Shown in pieces: positions 9,752 to 23,295 of a DNA stretch of 64,000 nt. The DNA is from Siphonodentalium dalli. Its lineage: Eukaryota; Mollusca; Scaphopoda; Gadilida; Siphonodentaliidae. Location of the stretch: NCBI GenBank assembly GCA_032622095.1, contig CP136067.1:130341990-130405989 (forward strand), given 5' to 3'. The position numbers were made by a program, and so were the translations under genes. Numbering within the stretch: the stretch's first letter is position 1; each line of letters opens with the position of its first letter. Below the pieces are notes generated by a model. It ran no database searches. It was not told the origin of the DNA and saw nothing but the letters and a program-made list of their open reading frames with translations.

Positions 9752-12700
9752 TAGTCCAGGAGTTCGACCCCAAGAAATAACAAATGTTGCTCATTTTGAC
9801 GGACAAGTGCTATCCGGTCTAATTTTGTAGTAAAATATATGTAGATTACGAAAATCCATGATAGCAGTGGTGAATTTGTAGCTTAATTGGCGAAAAACGT
9901 GTTTTTATTGACCTACCCGACGACCGAAAATGAAAGAATTTTCCGACGTCATAGTAATACTAGCAGTCCGGGAGCTAATATGGGTACCCTTGCACCCCAT
10001 GGGACTTAACTTCTCCCCACTCATTTTGTTCCTTATTATGTCCTTCAACTTTTAAGCAATGTTAACAAGAAAAAAAAGTGACCGTATAGACTCCAGACAA
10101 AATAGCGTCCATCATGGCCGCCGTTTTTCAGACCAGATCCTAAGTCTGTTTTATGCAAATTATAGCGATGAAAATCTTGTAAAATGTATACAAATGGGGC
10201 AAAATTGAAACTCACCATCCAAGATGGCCACCAAAATGGCCACCGGAAGTTGAAAATATGACTTTTTTTACAAATATCTTCTAGATCGATTCATGCTGTT
10301 TGGAACTGGTTCAGTAATGCGACTTTATTTTGTATTTTGTATAATAACTGATCATAGGGGCAATTAAATATGCACTTTTTGGGGTCCTAGCCCCTTCCGT
10401 TCCCTCAAAATTTGAATTTACAGAACGCGGTATAAAATTTCACCAAAAAATCACAATTGGGATTATAGGCATATTTTAACAAGAAATGAACAGAACTTTG
10501 TAATGTAATTGATGCATATGATTATACCTATGAATATTCCAACTCACAAGAACCAAAATTCTTACTTTGGCTTAAAATAGCTGCCAAAATATGGAAAATG
10601 GTAAATATTGCCCCAGCGTGTCCTGCAATCGATTACAAGTTGTGGATGATTTACAAAATTGGCTATTCTGCCTTCTATACATTGAATACTAACATGTCTG
10701 ATGTACCATGGTTTATTGTTACTATTGTCACCACTGACATCACCAAAAATATTGGACTTTTCTCTCAAAAACTTGACTTAAATATCGGCAAAAATTAACT
10801 TTTCATGTTTGGACCATTTTTTCAATTAAAATGTAACTATCTTTGGGTTGAAATGTGTTTATTGTTTTGGTCTATATTAAATGTGTCACACTACGGGATT
10901 TATAGACAAAATTGTTCGCCCGATTTTCACAGAACTGTATACTCTCATTAAGTAGACATGGATAAACTTTTTATATGCAGCCTGTGTCAGGGAGGACGTA
11001 GTTATATAGGGGTGGGTGTAATATAGTGTGTCATTTTGACATATTTCTCGATGGGTTAATATATAATGCTATGCTAATTATGGTCTGAAATGACTAATAT
11101 CGAGATTTATGGTGACCATTCAACGTTTGATACCATTTGTCCCGATGGGGTATATTTTAGAAGTTCTGACACGTCACCAAGCTTCGGTACATGTCACGAA
11201 GCTTCGGTACATAGGATGAAAAACCGCCACAGATTTGGGGTTAATGATGCAAGGTCACATTTTTCGCCAGATTTCGACAGAACTATATGCTCTCATTAAG
11301 TAGACATGGATAAACTTCTTGTATGTATCACTGTGTCAGGGGGGAAGCAGTTATATAGGGTTGATGTAATATAGTGTGTCATTTTGACATAATTACACCA
11401 TGGGTTAATATATAATTCCATGATAGTTACGGTCTGAAATGACTGATATCGAAGTTTATGGTGACCATTCAAAGTTTGATGCCATTTGACGGTACGTGTC
11501 ACGAAGCTTCGGTAAATTGGATGAAAAATCGCCACAGATTTGGGGCTAACGATGCGAGGTCAGATTTTGACGGAACTGTATACTCTCATTAAGTAGACAT
11601 CGATAAACTTATTATATGTAGCCCTGTGTCAGGGAGGGAGCAGTTATATAGTAGGTGTAATATAGTGTGTCATATTCCTCGATGGGTTAATATATAATGC
11701 GATGCTAATTATGATCTGAAATTATTAATATCCGGGTTTCTGGTGACCATTCAACGTACCATATGATGTTCTATGGTGGTATATTCCTGGAGTTCTGACA
11801 CGTCACTAAGCTTTGGTACATGGCATGAAGCTTCGGTGCATTGGATGAAAAACCGCCACAGGTTTGGGTTTAAGAATGCATTGTCAATTTGTTTTTTGCC
11901 ACAGCGCTGGGAGCTAAGTACCCAGGGCCACATGTTTCTTCTGATTTTGATAGTACTGTATACTGTTATTAATAAAGATACACCTTGACTAACTAAGTTC
12001 ATGTTGAATGAACCGGTCACAGTATAATTTTCTATTATTGAACATTTAACTTGAATGTCACGAATAATCGGGATATTCATGTTTTTGTTTCGACGCCGAC
12101 TGTATGCATAAATATGATTTAAATATAGTAATATATGAATAATAATTAATGTACCTAAGTTTCGTATCTATAGGTTACTAACAACTAATTATTTTCCATA
12201 GGCGACAGTGTTAACTAAAAGTCCCGCCGGCCATGGGTTAAGCCTATTTGAACTTCAAGTGGTCAATTTTCCCCTAGAACGTCATCCGCTGCACAAGTGT
12301 GTTACAACAAACGTGCCCCTTTCGGTATTTTTTTCAAATGATAATCTTGCATTTCCACAACTACCCCATTTACTGCACAAAAATCAGCAGCATAAACATA
12401 TCCAGACCCTTCCGTAACTTCTGGACACCACCAGACTCTTCCTGGACATCTAAACTTACACGATAGCCATATTTACGTAGGCTATGATTTTCTGTTCCCG
12501 ATTAGGGATATTTCCCTCAATGATAATCAACCAATCAGCAGCCAGATTTTTTTGTTATGCTGACTCGAGTTTCAAGAAGCGTAACTCTATATAATTAGTT
12601 GCTTGTAACATATAATTGTAAAGAACATCGAACTTTGATTGTGTAAACCGCGCCAATTTTACAAGAAAAGCTTTACTGTGATACGGTAGAAATATAGGAG

Positions 12701-13573
12701 TCATTGGACATCCTATTATCCCCCAGTGATCCTTTGACACACATACCCCATTTTAAAATTGACCATTTTTTTGGGGTAAGAAATAACACCGATACTCGAT
12801 TCCTGATAACTCTGGAAGCACAGTTTAGTAGAAAGATACTAATGTCTCATGTCATGCTTGTTATATACATATATACTGCATGGTGTCGCATGGCCCATGT
12901 CCATCCACTCTCTAATCGGAATATTATGACCACAAATGTGACCACACCCAAAATTCAGGGTTTTTCATCATAATTTAATTTGTAAAATCCGACTCGCGTG
13001 CATAACGCACAGGATATAAAGGCATATGTATACGTTTTGAAAACTAGTTACGTGTATCTACCATACGCCTTAAGGAATTTATCTAATTTTGAACAGTACA
13101 ATGTTTAATTGGATTTGAATTAGACCACCCCTCAACTTAGAAAACAAGTAGAAACCTTCTTAAATCCATTTAAAAACATTGTAGATGCCAAGTTGTAAAT
13201 TATTTAACAATATTAAAATAATTATGGTGAATTTAACCTTAAAATATCATATTAAGATGAAATGGTTGCAATTTTGACGATTTTGCGTAAAAAAGTTTAA
13301 AAAATGGTACAATTAGTTATTTAACATTATTAACACAATTACTATTCAACTTAATCACCAAAATCATACTAAAATGAAATCTTTACACATTGAAAAAAAA
13401 ATGTAGAAAAATGTAGAAAAATGCCCAAAATATCGAAAAAAAAACAAAGAAGGCTACAAATTTGTTCTTACTATCATGATTTTTTTTCATTACCATACCT
13501 AAAACATTAAAAATAACATGGTCGCAGCTTGTCCGTCAATATGAGCAACACTACCTCCCGATCTCCTGGACTA
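9752..13573. mobile_element. 3.8-kb TIR element with TAGTCCAGGAG ends
   Basis: The left end TAGTCCAGGAG at 9752 and its inverse CTCCTGGACTA ending at 13573 define the element. Inverted homology continues inward through TTGCTCAT.TTGACGGACAAG and a CATGATAG..AATTTGTAGC block, so the TIR is about 130 bp and diverged. The 3-mer ATG lies directly outside both ends (9749-9751, 13574-13576), a candidate 3-bp duplication. From about 9966 the sequence matches the outer arm of the 5-kb element at 57383-62417 (GGACTTAACTTC, TTAACAAGAAAAAAAAGTG, CTCCAGACAA, CATCATGG). The two are therefore relatives, or one is nested. No transposase was recognised. Confidence 0.7.
10900..11990 (+). repeat. Four diverged ~300-370-bp tandem repeats inside the 3.8-kb element
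   Basis: A block containing GAACTGTATACTCTCATTAAGTAGACATGGATAAACTT recurs near 10932, 11281, 11573 and, more decayed, 11954. Each is followed by CTGTGTCAGGG.GG, CAGTTATATAG, TAATATAGTGTGTCAT and GGGTTAATATATAAT, and later by AAGCTTCGGTAC and AACCGCCACAG. Frames crossing these units are probably not genes. Confidence 0.85.
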
Positions 13574-14534
13574 ATGTAAATGCCAAGACAAGTCATTAAT
13601 AACACATTAAGTCTTACCTGAATACAGAATCACCCACGCTATCCATATCCTCACGTTACCGTGATCCACATTCCCAGCCAGTTGTTCACTCTGGTTGTTT
13701 ATGTTGACATCGTGAAGTAATCATCTCAAGCTATATGCGATTATATAGAGTGCGAAGAACCATGACACTTCGGATATGTGTATTGAACGTGTCATGTTCC
13801 GGTTTTTATTAATGTAATCTAATGTCAGATGATAATACTCTATCTTCATTGTCATGTTTGGAAATCAGTAAAGTGAGTGCCCCCCATGTCAGGTTTCAGC
13901 TATTCAACTTCGGTATTGTTCTAGGGTCATGACACCCTAACCACATTCAGCTACATGTTAGTTTGTTTTTATAGAATATCCATACAAGCTGCTAGTCAAT
14001 CACTGTTCTTTTTCACACCCCTGCTAAACTAACTTGTCTAATATAGAAATGCCGATTTTAAAAGTTATAATGAGAGGAATATCCAGAGCAGATTTCGTCT
14101 AGATAATGATTGCTCTACCCCCTCTCCTAACGACCATCCTAGAAATCACCATCCAAGAAATAATCGCGATTATGTTGAATTGATGGCGTTTTTCTTTGTA
14201 TGTGAGTAACAAACATATCATGGTGCTATACATGAAAAGGAAGGGAAGTGGCAAAACTAAAAAATGGATCACCCATAAAAGACAGCAGTGTTATTACTAT
14301 TGAATAATGTTGATTGTAATATAATTCTGACCAGCTTCCCGATCATTGTACATAGGTTGACCGTTCAAGTTCTCCCAGTCGAACGAAGCATATCTTGACA
14401 CATGGTATGTATAGTCAGGTAACTTAGACTTAGACAATACGTTAGTAGATCTGCTCTCGCGGGATATATAACAATACGTCTGGGATATATGTGCATGTAA
14501 GTGGTTATTTGGTGTCCGCAAGGGTGTCTCCATC

Positions 14535-15307
14535 CCCTGAGTAATGGAATATGCTTCTTCAGTATGGGATAATTGTACAGATGAGGATTCAGGCCATCTC
14601 GAAGACATCCAATACGAAGCCGCGCGATTGGTCACAGGGGCAACTAGAAGCTATAGTAAGGAATCTTTATTACGGGAAACCGACTGGGACACACTTTCGA
14701 GCAGAAGAGTAAAAGCAAAACTTATTCAAGTTTTCAAAATGATTAAGCGAGACACGCCTCCTTACTTATATACGCTTGTCCCTCCGGTATCTGGAAGCCA
14801 AACCAATTACGAATTCAGACAAAAAGGCCTCAGGCGCCCCCGTTTTTTGCGACAAGATATGAATATTCATTCCTGCCAGCCACCGTAAAACTATGGAATA
14901 GCCTTCCACCAGAAGCGAAAAGTTGTGACACAGTATCAGAATTCAAGAGATATATCTCCAAAAATCACAATAGCATACCATCATATTGTTATACAACGTT
15001 TACAAGACCAAGTCAAATCTACCACTGTCGTCTGAGAACCTACTGCAGTAACTTGAAATATGATCTGTTTTGTAACCACCTAAATAATAATCCATTCTGC
15101 GATTGTGGAGAACTAGAGACCGCCGAACATTTTTTACTTCACTGTCCAATTTACAAAAAAGAGAGAGATAACTGTTTTGTGTGTCCTATTATGACATTAA
15201 ATGTGAACACTTTACTTAATGTGTCGGTTAATTCAACGTACAGTGAAAATACAGTCATTTTCATGTCACTCCAAAAATTCATAGATATAACCAAACGATT
15301 TAACTGA
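14535..15307 (+). pseudogene. LINE reverse-transcriptase C-terminus, frameshifted (unit 1)
   Basis: The frame starting near 14544 reads EYASSVWDNCTDEDSGHLE, then QYEAARLVTGATRS and LLRETDWDTLSSRR. This is the segment after the catalytic palm of CR1/L2/Jockey-type LINE reverse transcriptases. At the T-run near 14846-14852 the frame shifts. The second frame continues with a TVKLWNSLPPEA motif and ends in a zinc-knuckle CDCGELETAEHFLLHC, with a stop at 15305-15307. The YADD palm and the endonuclease are absent, so it is a 5'-truncated, dead copy. The same frameshift is in all three tandem units, so it predates the triplication. Confidence 0.85.
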
Positions 15308-15394
15308 GTTCCATCACTAACAGATATACATATCGCATCCAAAGAGTAGTGAAAATAAACAAGAGCGCTCTCACAGTTAAATTATGTAATCCGG

Positions 15395-16275
15395 GGGGGG
15401 GGGGGGGGTCGGCCATGCGGCGATCCCATATAAAAATGTACCTGGGTAAATCCACCCATGTTTTTTGGGCCGAAACCCAGGTAAAATCTATCTACCAAGA
15501 CATCCACCAACCATCAAGACCCCACGAAACCTGGGTTTTTACCATGATTTACCCACCTGAAACTGGATAAAAACCCTGGTATTGATAAACCTGGGTGTAA
15601 TTACCCAGGTGACCACACCCAGGTATACCCTACCTGGGTGTTTCCCACCCAGGTGTACCCTGGTGTTTCCTACATGGGTGTTTCCCCACCCAGGTGTACC
15701 ATGGTGTTATTCACCCAGGTTTACCCTGATGTTTCCTACCTGGGTGTTTCCCACCCAGGTTATATTGGTGTTATTCACCCAGGTGTACCCTGGTGTTTCC
15801 TACCTGGGTGTTTCCCACCCAGGTTACCTTGGTGTTATTCACCCAGGTGTACCCTGGTGTTTCCTACCTGGGTGTTCCCACCTAGGTGTACCTTGGTGTT
15901 ATTCACCCAGGTGTACCCTGATGTTTCCTACCTGGGTGTTCCCCACCCAGGTGTACCTTGATGTTTCCAACCCAGGTGTACCTTGGTGTTTTCTTACGCC
16001 GGTGTACCTTGGTGTTTTCTTACCCAGGTGGATTTCCCATTGAGATGCACCTGGGTTAGAAAACCCCAAGGTACACCCAGGTATGGAAACACCAAGGTAC
16101 ACCTGGGCAGGAAAACACCAAGGTACACCTGGGTAAGAAAACACCAAGGTACACCTGGGTAAGAAAACACCAAGGTACAACTGGGTGGGAAACACCAAGG
16201 TACACATGGGTAGGAAACACCAAGGAACACCTGGGTGAATAACACCAAGGTACACCTGGGTGGGGATACCAAAGT
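15395..16275 (+). repeat. Inverted CCTGGGTG/CACCCAGG minisatellite (unit 1)
   Basis: From about 15434 the sequence alternates CCTGGGTG and CACCCAGG. Between about 15590 and 16040 it is organised as ~64-bp units (TACCTGGGTGTTTCCCACCC.. to CCCTGGTGTTTCC), about five copies. After a turning point near 16035-16045 the array continues in reverse complement as ~30-37-bp units (GGAAACACCAAGGTACACCT) to about 16265, so the region can fold on itself. It begins with a poly-G run and GCGGCGATCCCATATAAAAATG, a terminus also found in reverse orientation near 38030. All long frames here (PGVPWCYSP-type) come from the repeat. Confidence 0.9.
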
Positions 16276-17708
16276 GAAATGATGAGGATGGCAATGAAGT
16301 AGATTTTGATGGGATGCAGGGGTATTGTTATCAATGGAGTTGTTTTAGTATAATAGAACATTAAGGAAACTGATTGTGCAGCAATACAAGTTTATTCAAG
16401 GACAACAAACTAACTAAAGATAAATACATGTATAGAAACACATGTAATATATAAATATATAAACTCATTAAACTGCATGGGTTAAAACTTACTGACAACA
16501 AGAGTTGGGTTAAAATTTTGATTAAAAAACACTTGCAAAGTCCCTCTTCATACATGTATATGGTATGTTAGGCAAGTTACATGTACATGTAGTTGCAATG
16601 TATACCGGTACATGACATACCGGTGGACACAAAAATCATTATTTTAGTTCCAATGTCATTTACCAGAATACATGTACCTGTTGTACCTTGCAACTACATC
16701 TACAGTGAGGTAGTTTTGTCTCATTTAAACTTTCTAAATGGGTTTCTCCCTTTGAATGACATAAACTAATGTGAGTATACACATGAGCTGTGGTGTGAAA
16801 TACACACCAAAAAATTATTTCTTAGTCTGAGGACATGTTTCCTGTCATTATCTTACTGCTTACAAATATAGATTTGTAATAATGTGCTGTAATGCTCCAG
16901 AAATAGTCATATTTTGTCCTGGTTCATAAGAACATATTATTTCTTAGTGTTAGAAGGACATGTTGTCTGTTATTATTTGACTCATAAACCCCCAAATGTA
17001 CATGTAAACAGAACATTTGGGAAAGAGACACACCATCTTTATCCTTTTTTATATCAGTACTCAGTAGCAATATTGATCAGATAGCAAAATATGCTATAAA
17101 TAGATTTCAGATGGTAGAGATTAAACAATCACATTAATTGCACCAACTCGAAACAGTTAACATACCCTGTAGAATACAGACTATGATCAAGGAGAGTGTC
17201 ACACACACCCCCACCCCGCTTTGGTATGCGATATTCAAGCCATTTTCAGGTGGTATGCTATATACATGTACATACCCAATGTTATCTGGTACTAGGATTT
17301 CACACGGCAATATAACCGGCATTCACGATTCAGCAAAAAGGCTAGTATGCAGATATAATAGCAGAAAATTATACAAATTTTGAGTATTTTCCAGCTTAAA
17401 CAGACCCAAGTGATATATTTTTATCTAATTCAGTCTAATGGCTCTTGATATGTTGATGTTTTGGATACTATTTCAGCAAATGTGAGAAAAAGTGGCTTCA
17501 TTGGGGCATCAGCCTTGTCTGAAAAATATATCAAGGTCCCCAAAATCCGATACTACATTTCAGAACAATCCAACCAGTGTCCCATGAAATGGTGGATAAT
17601 AAACTATCATACCAAATTTGATTCAGATTTGATCACACAAACTAAAATTATGATGCGGAAACCAGAAAGTAACACGATTCTAAGTCGAAAAAGGGCCATA
17701 ACTCTCGC
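16276..17708. other. AT-rich remainder of tandem unit 1
   Basis: No gene recognised. It includes several ACATGTACATGT and ATACCGGTA palindromic motifs. Near the end there is a partial internal repetition (ATCATACCAAATTTGATTCAGATTTGATCACACAAACT) that is repeated, diverged, at about 25663-25720 beyond unit 3. Confidence 0.5.
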
Positions 17709-18488
17709 AAGAACCATGACACTTCGGATATGTGTATTGAACGTGTCATGTTCCGTTTTTTATTAATGTAATCTAATGTCAGATGATAATACTCTATCTT
17801 CATTGTCATGTTTGGAAATCAGTAAAGTGAGTGCCCCCCATGTCAGGTTTCAGCTATTCAACTTCGGTATTGTTCTAGGGTCATGACACCCTAACCACAT
17901 TCAGCTACATGTTAGTTTGTTTTTATAGAATATCCATACAAGCTGCTAGTCAATCACTGTTCTTTTTCACACCCCTGCTAAACTAACTTGTCTAATATAG
18001 AAATGCCGATTTTAAAAGTTATAATGAGAGGAATATCCAGAGCAGATTTCGTCTAGATAATGATTGCTCTACCCCCTCTCCTAACGACCATCCTAGAAAT
18101 CACCATCCAAGAAATAATCGCGATTATGTTGAATTGATGGCGTTTTTCTTTGTATGTGAGTAACAAACATATCATGGTGCTATACATGAAAAGGAAGGGA
18201 AGTGGCAAAACTAAAAAATGGATCACCCATAAAAGACAGCAGTGTTATTACTATTGAATAATGTTGATTGTAATATAATTCTGACCAGCTTCCCGATCAT
18301 TGTACATAGGTTGACCGTTCAAGTTCTCCCAGTCGAACGAAGCATATCTTGACACATGGTATGTATAGTCAGGTAACTTAGACTTAGACAATACGTTAGT
18401 AGATCTGCTCTCGCGGGATATATAACAATACGTCTGGGATATATGTGCATGTAAGTGGTTATTTGGTGTCCGCAAGGGTGTCTCCATC

Positions 18489-19261
18489 CCCTGAGTAATG
18501 GAATATGCTTCTTCAGTATGGGATAATTGTACAGATGAGGATTCAGGCCATCTCGAAGACATCCAATACGAAGCCGCGCGATTGGTCACAGGGGCAACTA
18601 GAAGCTGTAGTAAGGAATCTTTATTACGGGAAACCGACTGGGACACACTTTCGAGCAGAAGAGTAAAAGCAAAACTTATTCAAGTTTTCAAAATGATTAA
18701 GCGAGACACGCCTCCTTACTTATATACGCTTGTCCCTCCGGTATCTGGAAGCCAAACCAATTACGAATTCAGACAAAAAGGCCTCAGGCGCCCCCGTTTT
18801 TTGCGACAAGATATGAATATTCATTCCTGCCAGCCACCGTAAAACTATGGAATAGCCTTCCACCAGAAGAGAAAAGTTGTGACACAGTATCAGAATTCAA
18901 GAGATATATCTCCAAAAATCACAATAGCATACCATCATATTGTTATACAACGTTTACAAGACCAAGTCAAATCTACCACTGTCGTCTGAGAACCTACTGC
19001 AGTAACTTGAAATATGATCTGTTTTGTAACCACCTAAATAATAATCCATTCTGCGATTGTGGAGAACTAGAGACCGCCGAACATTTTTTACTTCACTGTC
19101 CAATTTACAAAAAAGAGAGAGATAACTGTTTTGTGTGTCCTATTATGACATTAAATGTGAACACTTTACTTAATGTGTCGGTTAATTCAACGTACAGTGA
19201 AAATACAGTCATTTTCATGTCACTCCAAAAATTCATAGATATAACCAAACGATTTAACTGA
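18489..19261 (+). pseudogene. LINE reverse-transcriptase C-terminus, frameshifted (unit 2)
   Basis: Copy of the unit 1 fragment, with the same frameshift and zinc-knuckle end. It differs by ATRSCSK instead of ATRSYSK, and by an A for C change in the second frame near 18870 (AGAAGAGAAAAG). Confidence 0.85.
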
Positions 19262-19346
19262 GTTCCATCACTAACAGATATACATATCGCATCCAAAGAG
19301 TAGTGAAAATAAACAAGAGCGCTCTCACAGTTAAATTATGTAATCC

Positions 19347-20225
19347 GGGGGGGGGGGGTCGGCCATGCGGCGATCCCATATAAAAATGTACCTGGGTAAA
19401 TCCACCCATGTTTTTTGGGCCGAAACCCAGGTAAAATCTATCTACCAAGACATCCACCAACCATCAAGACCCCACGAAACCTGGGTTTTTACCATGATTT
19501 ACCCACCTGAAACTGGATAAAAACCCTGGTATTGATAAACCTGGGTGTAATTACCCAGGTGACCACACCCAGGTATACCCTACCTGGGTGTTTCCCACCC
19601 AGGTGTACCCTGGTGTTTCCTACCTGGGTGTTTCCCCACCCAGGTGTACCATGGTGTTATTCACCCAGGTTTACCCTGATGTTTCCTACCTGGGTGTTTC
19701 CCACCCAGGTTATCTTGGTGTTATTCACACAGGTGTACCCTGGTGTTTCCTACCTGGGTGTTTCCCACACAGGTTACCTTGGTGTTATTCACCCAGGTGT
19801 ACCCTGGTGTTTCCTACCTGGGTGTTCCCACCTAGGTGTACCTTGGTGTTATTCACCCAGGTGTACCCTGATGTTTCCTACCTGGGTGTTCCCCACCCAG
19901 GTGTACCTTGATGTTTCCAACCCAGGTGTAACTTGGTGTTTTCTTACGCCGGTGTACCTTGGTGTTTTCTTACCCAGGTGGATTTCCCATTGAGATGCAC
20001 CTGGGTTAGAAAACCCCAAGGTACACCCAGGTAAGGAAACACCAAGGTACACCTGGGCAGGAAAACACCAAGGTACACCTGGGTAAGAAAACACCAAGGT
20101 ACACCTGGGTAAGAAAACACCAAGGTACAACTGGGTGGGAAACACCAAGGTACGCATGGGTAGGAAACACCAAGGAACACCTGGGTGAATAACACCAAGG
20201 TACACCTGGGTGGGGATACCAAAGT
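19347..20225 (+). repeat. Inverted CCTGGGTG minisatellite (unit 2)
   Basis: Same structure as in unit 1, with a shorter poly-G start (12 G) and scattered substitutions (for example CACACAGG in place of CACCCAGG near 19727 and 19768). Confidence 0.9.
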
Positions 20226-21657
20226 GAAATGATGAGGATGGCAATGAAGTAGATTTTGATGGGATGCAGGGGTATTGTTATCAATGGAGTTGTTTTAGTA
20301 TAATAGAACATTAAGGAAACTGATTGTGCAGCAATACAAGTTTATTCAAGGACAACAAACTAACTAAAGATAAATACATGTATAGAAACACATGTAATAT
20401 ATAAATATATAAACTCATTAAACTGCATGGGTTAAAACTTACTGACAACAAGAGTTGGGTTAAAATTTTGATTAAAAAACACTTGCAAAGTCCCTCTTCA
20501 TACATGTATATGGTATGTTAGGCAAGTTACATGTACATGTAGTTGCAATGTATACCGGTACATGACATACCGGTGGACACAAAAATCATTATTTTAGTTC
20601 CAATGTCATTTACCAGAATACATGTACCTGTTGTACCTTGCAACTACATCTACAGTGAGGTAGTTTTGTCTCATTTAAACTTTCTAAATGGGTTTCTCCC
20701 TTTGAATGACATAAACTAATGTGAGTATACACATGAGCTGTGGTGTGAAATACACACCAAAAAATTATTTCTTAGTCTGAGGACATGTTTCCTGTCATTA
20801 TCTTACTGCTTACAAATATAGATTTGTAATAATGTGCTGTAATGCTCCAGAAATAGTCATATTTTGTCCTGGTTCATAAGAACATATTATTTCTTAGTGT
20901 TAGAAGGACATGTTGTCTGTTATTATTTGACTCATAAACCCCCAAATGTACATGTAAACAGAACATTTGGGAAAGAGACACACCATCTTTATCCTTTTTT
21001 ATATCAGTACTCAGTAGCAATATTGATCAGATAGCAAAATATGCTATAAATAGATTTCAGATGGTAGAGATTAAACAATCACATTAATTGCACCAACTCG
21101 AAACAGTTAACATACCCTGTAGAATACAGACTATGATCAAGGAGAGTGTCACACACACCCCCACCCCGCTTTGGTATGCGATATTCAAGCCATTTTCAGG
21201 TGGTATGCTATATACATGTACATACCCAATGTTATCTGGTACTAGGATTTCACACGGCAATATAACCGGCATTCACGATTCAGCAAAAAGGCTAGTATGC
21301 AGATATAATAGCAGAAAATTATACAAATTTTTAGTATTTTCCAGCTTAAACAGACCCAAGTGATATATTTTTATCTAATTCAGTCTAATGGCTCTTGATA
21401 TGTTGATGTTTTGGATACTATTTCAGCAAATGTGAGAAAAAGTGGCTTCATTGGGGCATCAGGTTGTCTGAAAAATATATCAAGGTCCCCAAAATCCGAT
21501 ACTACATTTCAGAACAATCCAACCAGTGTCCCATGAAATGGTGGATAATAAACTATCATACCAAATTTGATTCAGATTTGATCACACAAACTAAAATTAT
21601 GATGCGGAAACCAGAAAGTAACACGATTCTAAGTCGAAAAAGGGCCATAACTCTCGC
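20226..21657. other. AT-rich remainder of tandem unit 2
   Basis: Matches 16276-17708. The visible differences are GCATCAGGTTGTCTG where unit 1 has GCATCAGCCTTGTCTG, and TTTTTAGTATTTTCC where units 1 and 3 have TTTTGAGTATTTTCC. Confidence 0.5.
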
Positions 21658-22437
21658 AAGAACCATGACACTTCGGATATGTGTATTGAACGTGTCATGT
21701 TCCGGTTTTTATTAATGTAATCTAATGTCAGATGATAATACTCTATCTTCATTGTCATGTTTGGAAATCAGTAAAGTGAGTGCCCCCCATGTCAGGTTTC
21801 AGCTATTCAACTTCGGTATTGTTCTAGGGTCATGACACCCTAACCACATTCAGCTACATGTTAGTTTGTTTTTATAGAATATCCATACAAGCTGCTAGTC
21901 AATCACTGTTCTTTTTCACACCCCTGCTAAACTAACTTGTCTAATATAGAAATGCCGATTTTAAAAGTTATAATGAGAGGAATATCCAGAGCAGATTTCG
22001 TCTAGATAATGATTGCTCTACCCCCTCTCCTAACGACCATCCTAGAAATCACCATCCAAGAAATAATCGCGATTATGTTGAATTGATGGCGTTTTTCTTT
22101 GTATGTGAGTAACAAACATATCATGGTGCTATACATGAAAAGGAAGGGAAGTGGCAAAACTAAAAAATGGATCACCCATAAAAGACAGCAGTGTTATTAC
22201 TATTGAATAATGTTGATTGTAATATAATTCTGACCAGCTTCCCGATCATTGTACATAGGTTGACCGTTCAAGTTCTCCCAGTCGAACGAAGCATATCTTG
22301 ACACATGGTATGTATAGTCAGGTAACTTAGACTTAGACAATACGTTAGTAGATCTGCTCTCGCGGGATATATAACAATACGTCTGGGATATATGTGCATG
22401 TAAGTGGTTATTTGGTGTCCGCAAGGGTGTCTCCATC

Positions 22438-23210
22438 CCCTGAGTAATGGAATATGCTTCTTCAGTATGGGATAATTGTACAGATGAGGATTCAGGCCAT
22501 CTCGAAGACATCCAATACGAAGCCGCGCGATTGGTCACAGGGGCAACTAGAAGCTGTAGTAAGGAATCTTTATTACGGGAAACCGACTGGGACACACTTT
22601 CGAGCAGAAGAGTAAAAGCAAAACTTATTCAAGTTTTCAAAATGATTAAGCGAGACACGCCTCCTTACTTATATACGCTTGTCCCTCCGGTATCTGGAAG
22701 CCAAACCAATTACGAATTCAGACAAAAAGGCCTCAGGCGCCCCCGTTTTTTGCGACAAGATATGAATATTCATTCCTGCCAGCCACCGTAAAACTATGGA
22801 ATAGCCTTCCACCAGAAGCGAAAAGTTGTGACACAGTATCAGAATTCAAGAGATATATCTCCAAAAATCACAATAGCATACCATCATATTGTTATACAAC
22901 GTTTACAAGACCAAGTCAAATCTACCACTGTCGTCTGAGAACCTACTGCAGTAACTTGAAATATGATCTGTTTTGTAACCACCTAAATAATAATCCATTC
23001 TGCGATTGTGGAGAACTAGAGACCGCCGAACATTTTTTACTTCAATGTCCAATTTACAAAAAAGAGAGAGATAACTGTTTTGTGTGTCCTATTATGACAT
23101 TAAATGTGAACACTTTACTTAATGTGTCGGTTAATTCAACGTACAGTGAAAATACAGTCATTTTCATGTCACTCCAAAAATTCATAGATATAACCAAACG
23201 ATTTAACTGA
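22438..23210 (+). pseudogene. LINE reverse-transcriptase C-terminus, frameshifted (unit 3)
   Basis: Third copy of the fragment, with the shared frameshift. The zinc-knuckle His is changed here (HFLLQC in place of HFLLHC). Confidence 0.85.
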
Positions 23211-23295
23211 GTTCCATCACTAACAGATATACATATCGCATCCAAAGAGTAGTGAAAATAAACAAGAGCGCTCTCACAGTTAAATTATGTAATCC

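Noticed and set aside
11751-12080. 109-codon minus-strand frame
   Set aside because: Lies in the diverged 300-370-bp tandem repeats of the 3.8-kb element.
15582-16361. Frames of 92-153 codons with PGVPWCYSPRCTL repeats, in all three tandem units
   Set aside because: They are translations of the CCTGGGTG/CACCCAGG minisatellite. Similar frames occur on both strands and in several phases, as expected for a repeat without a gene.
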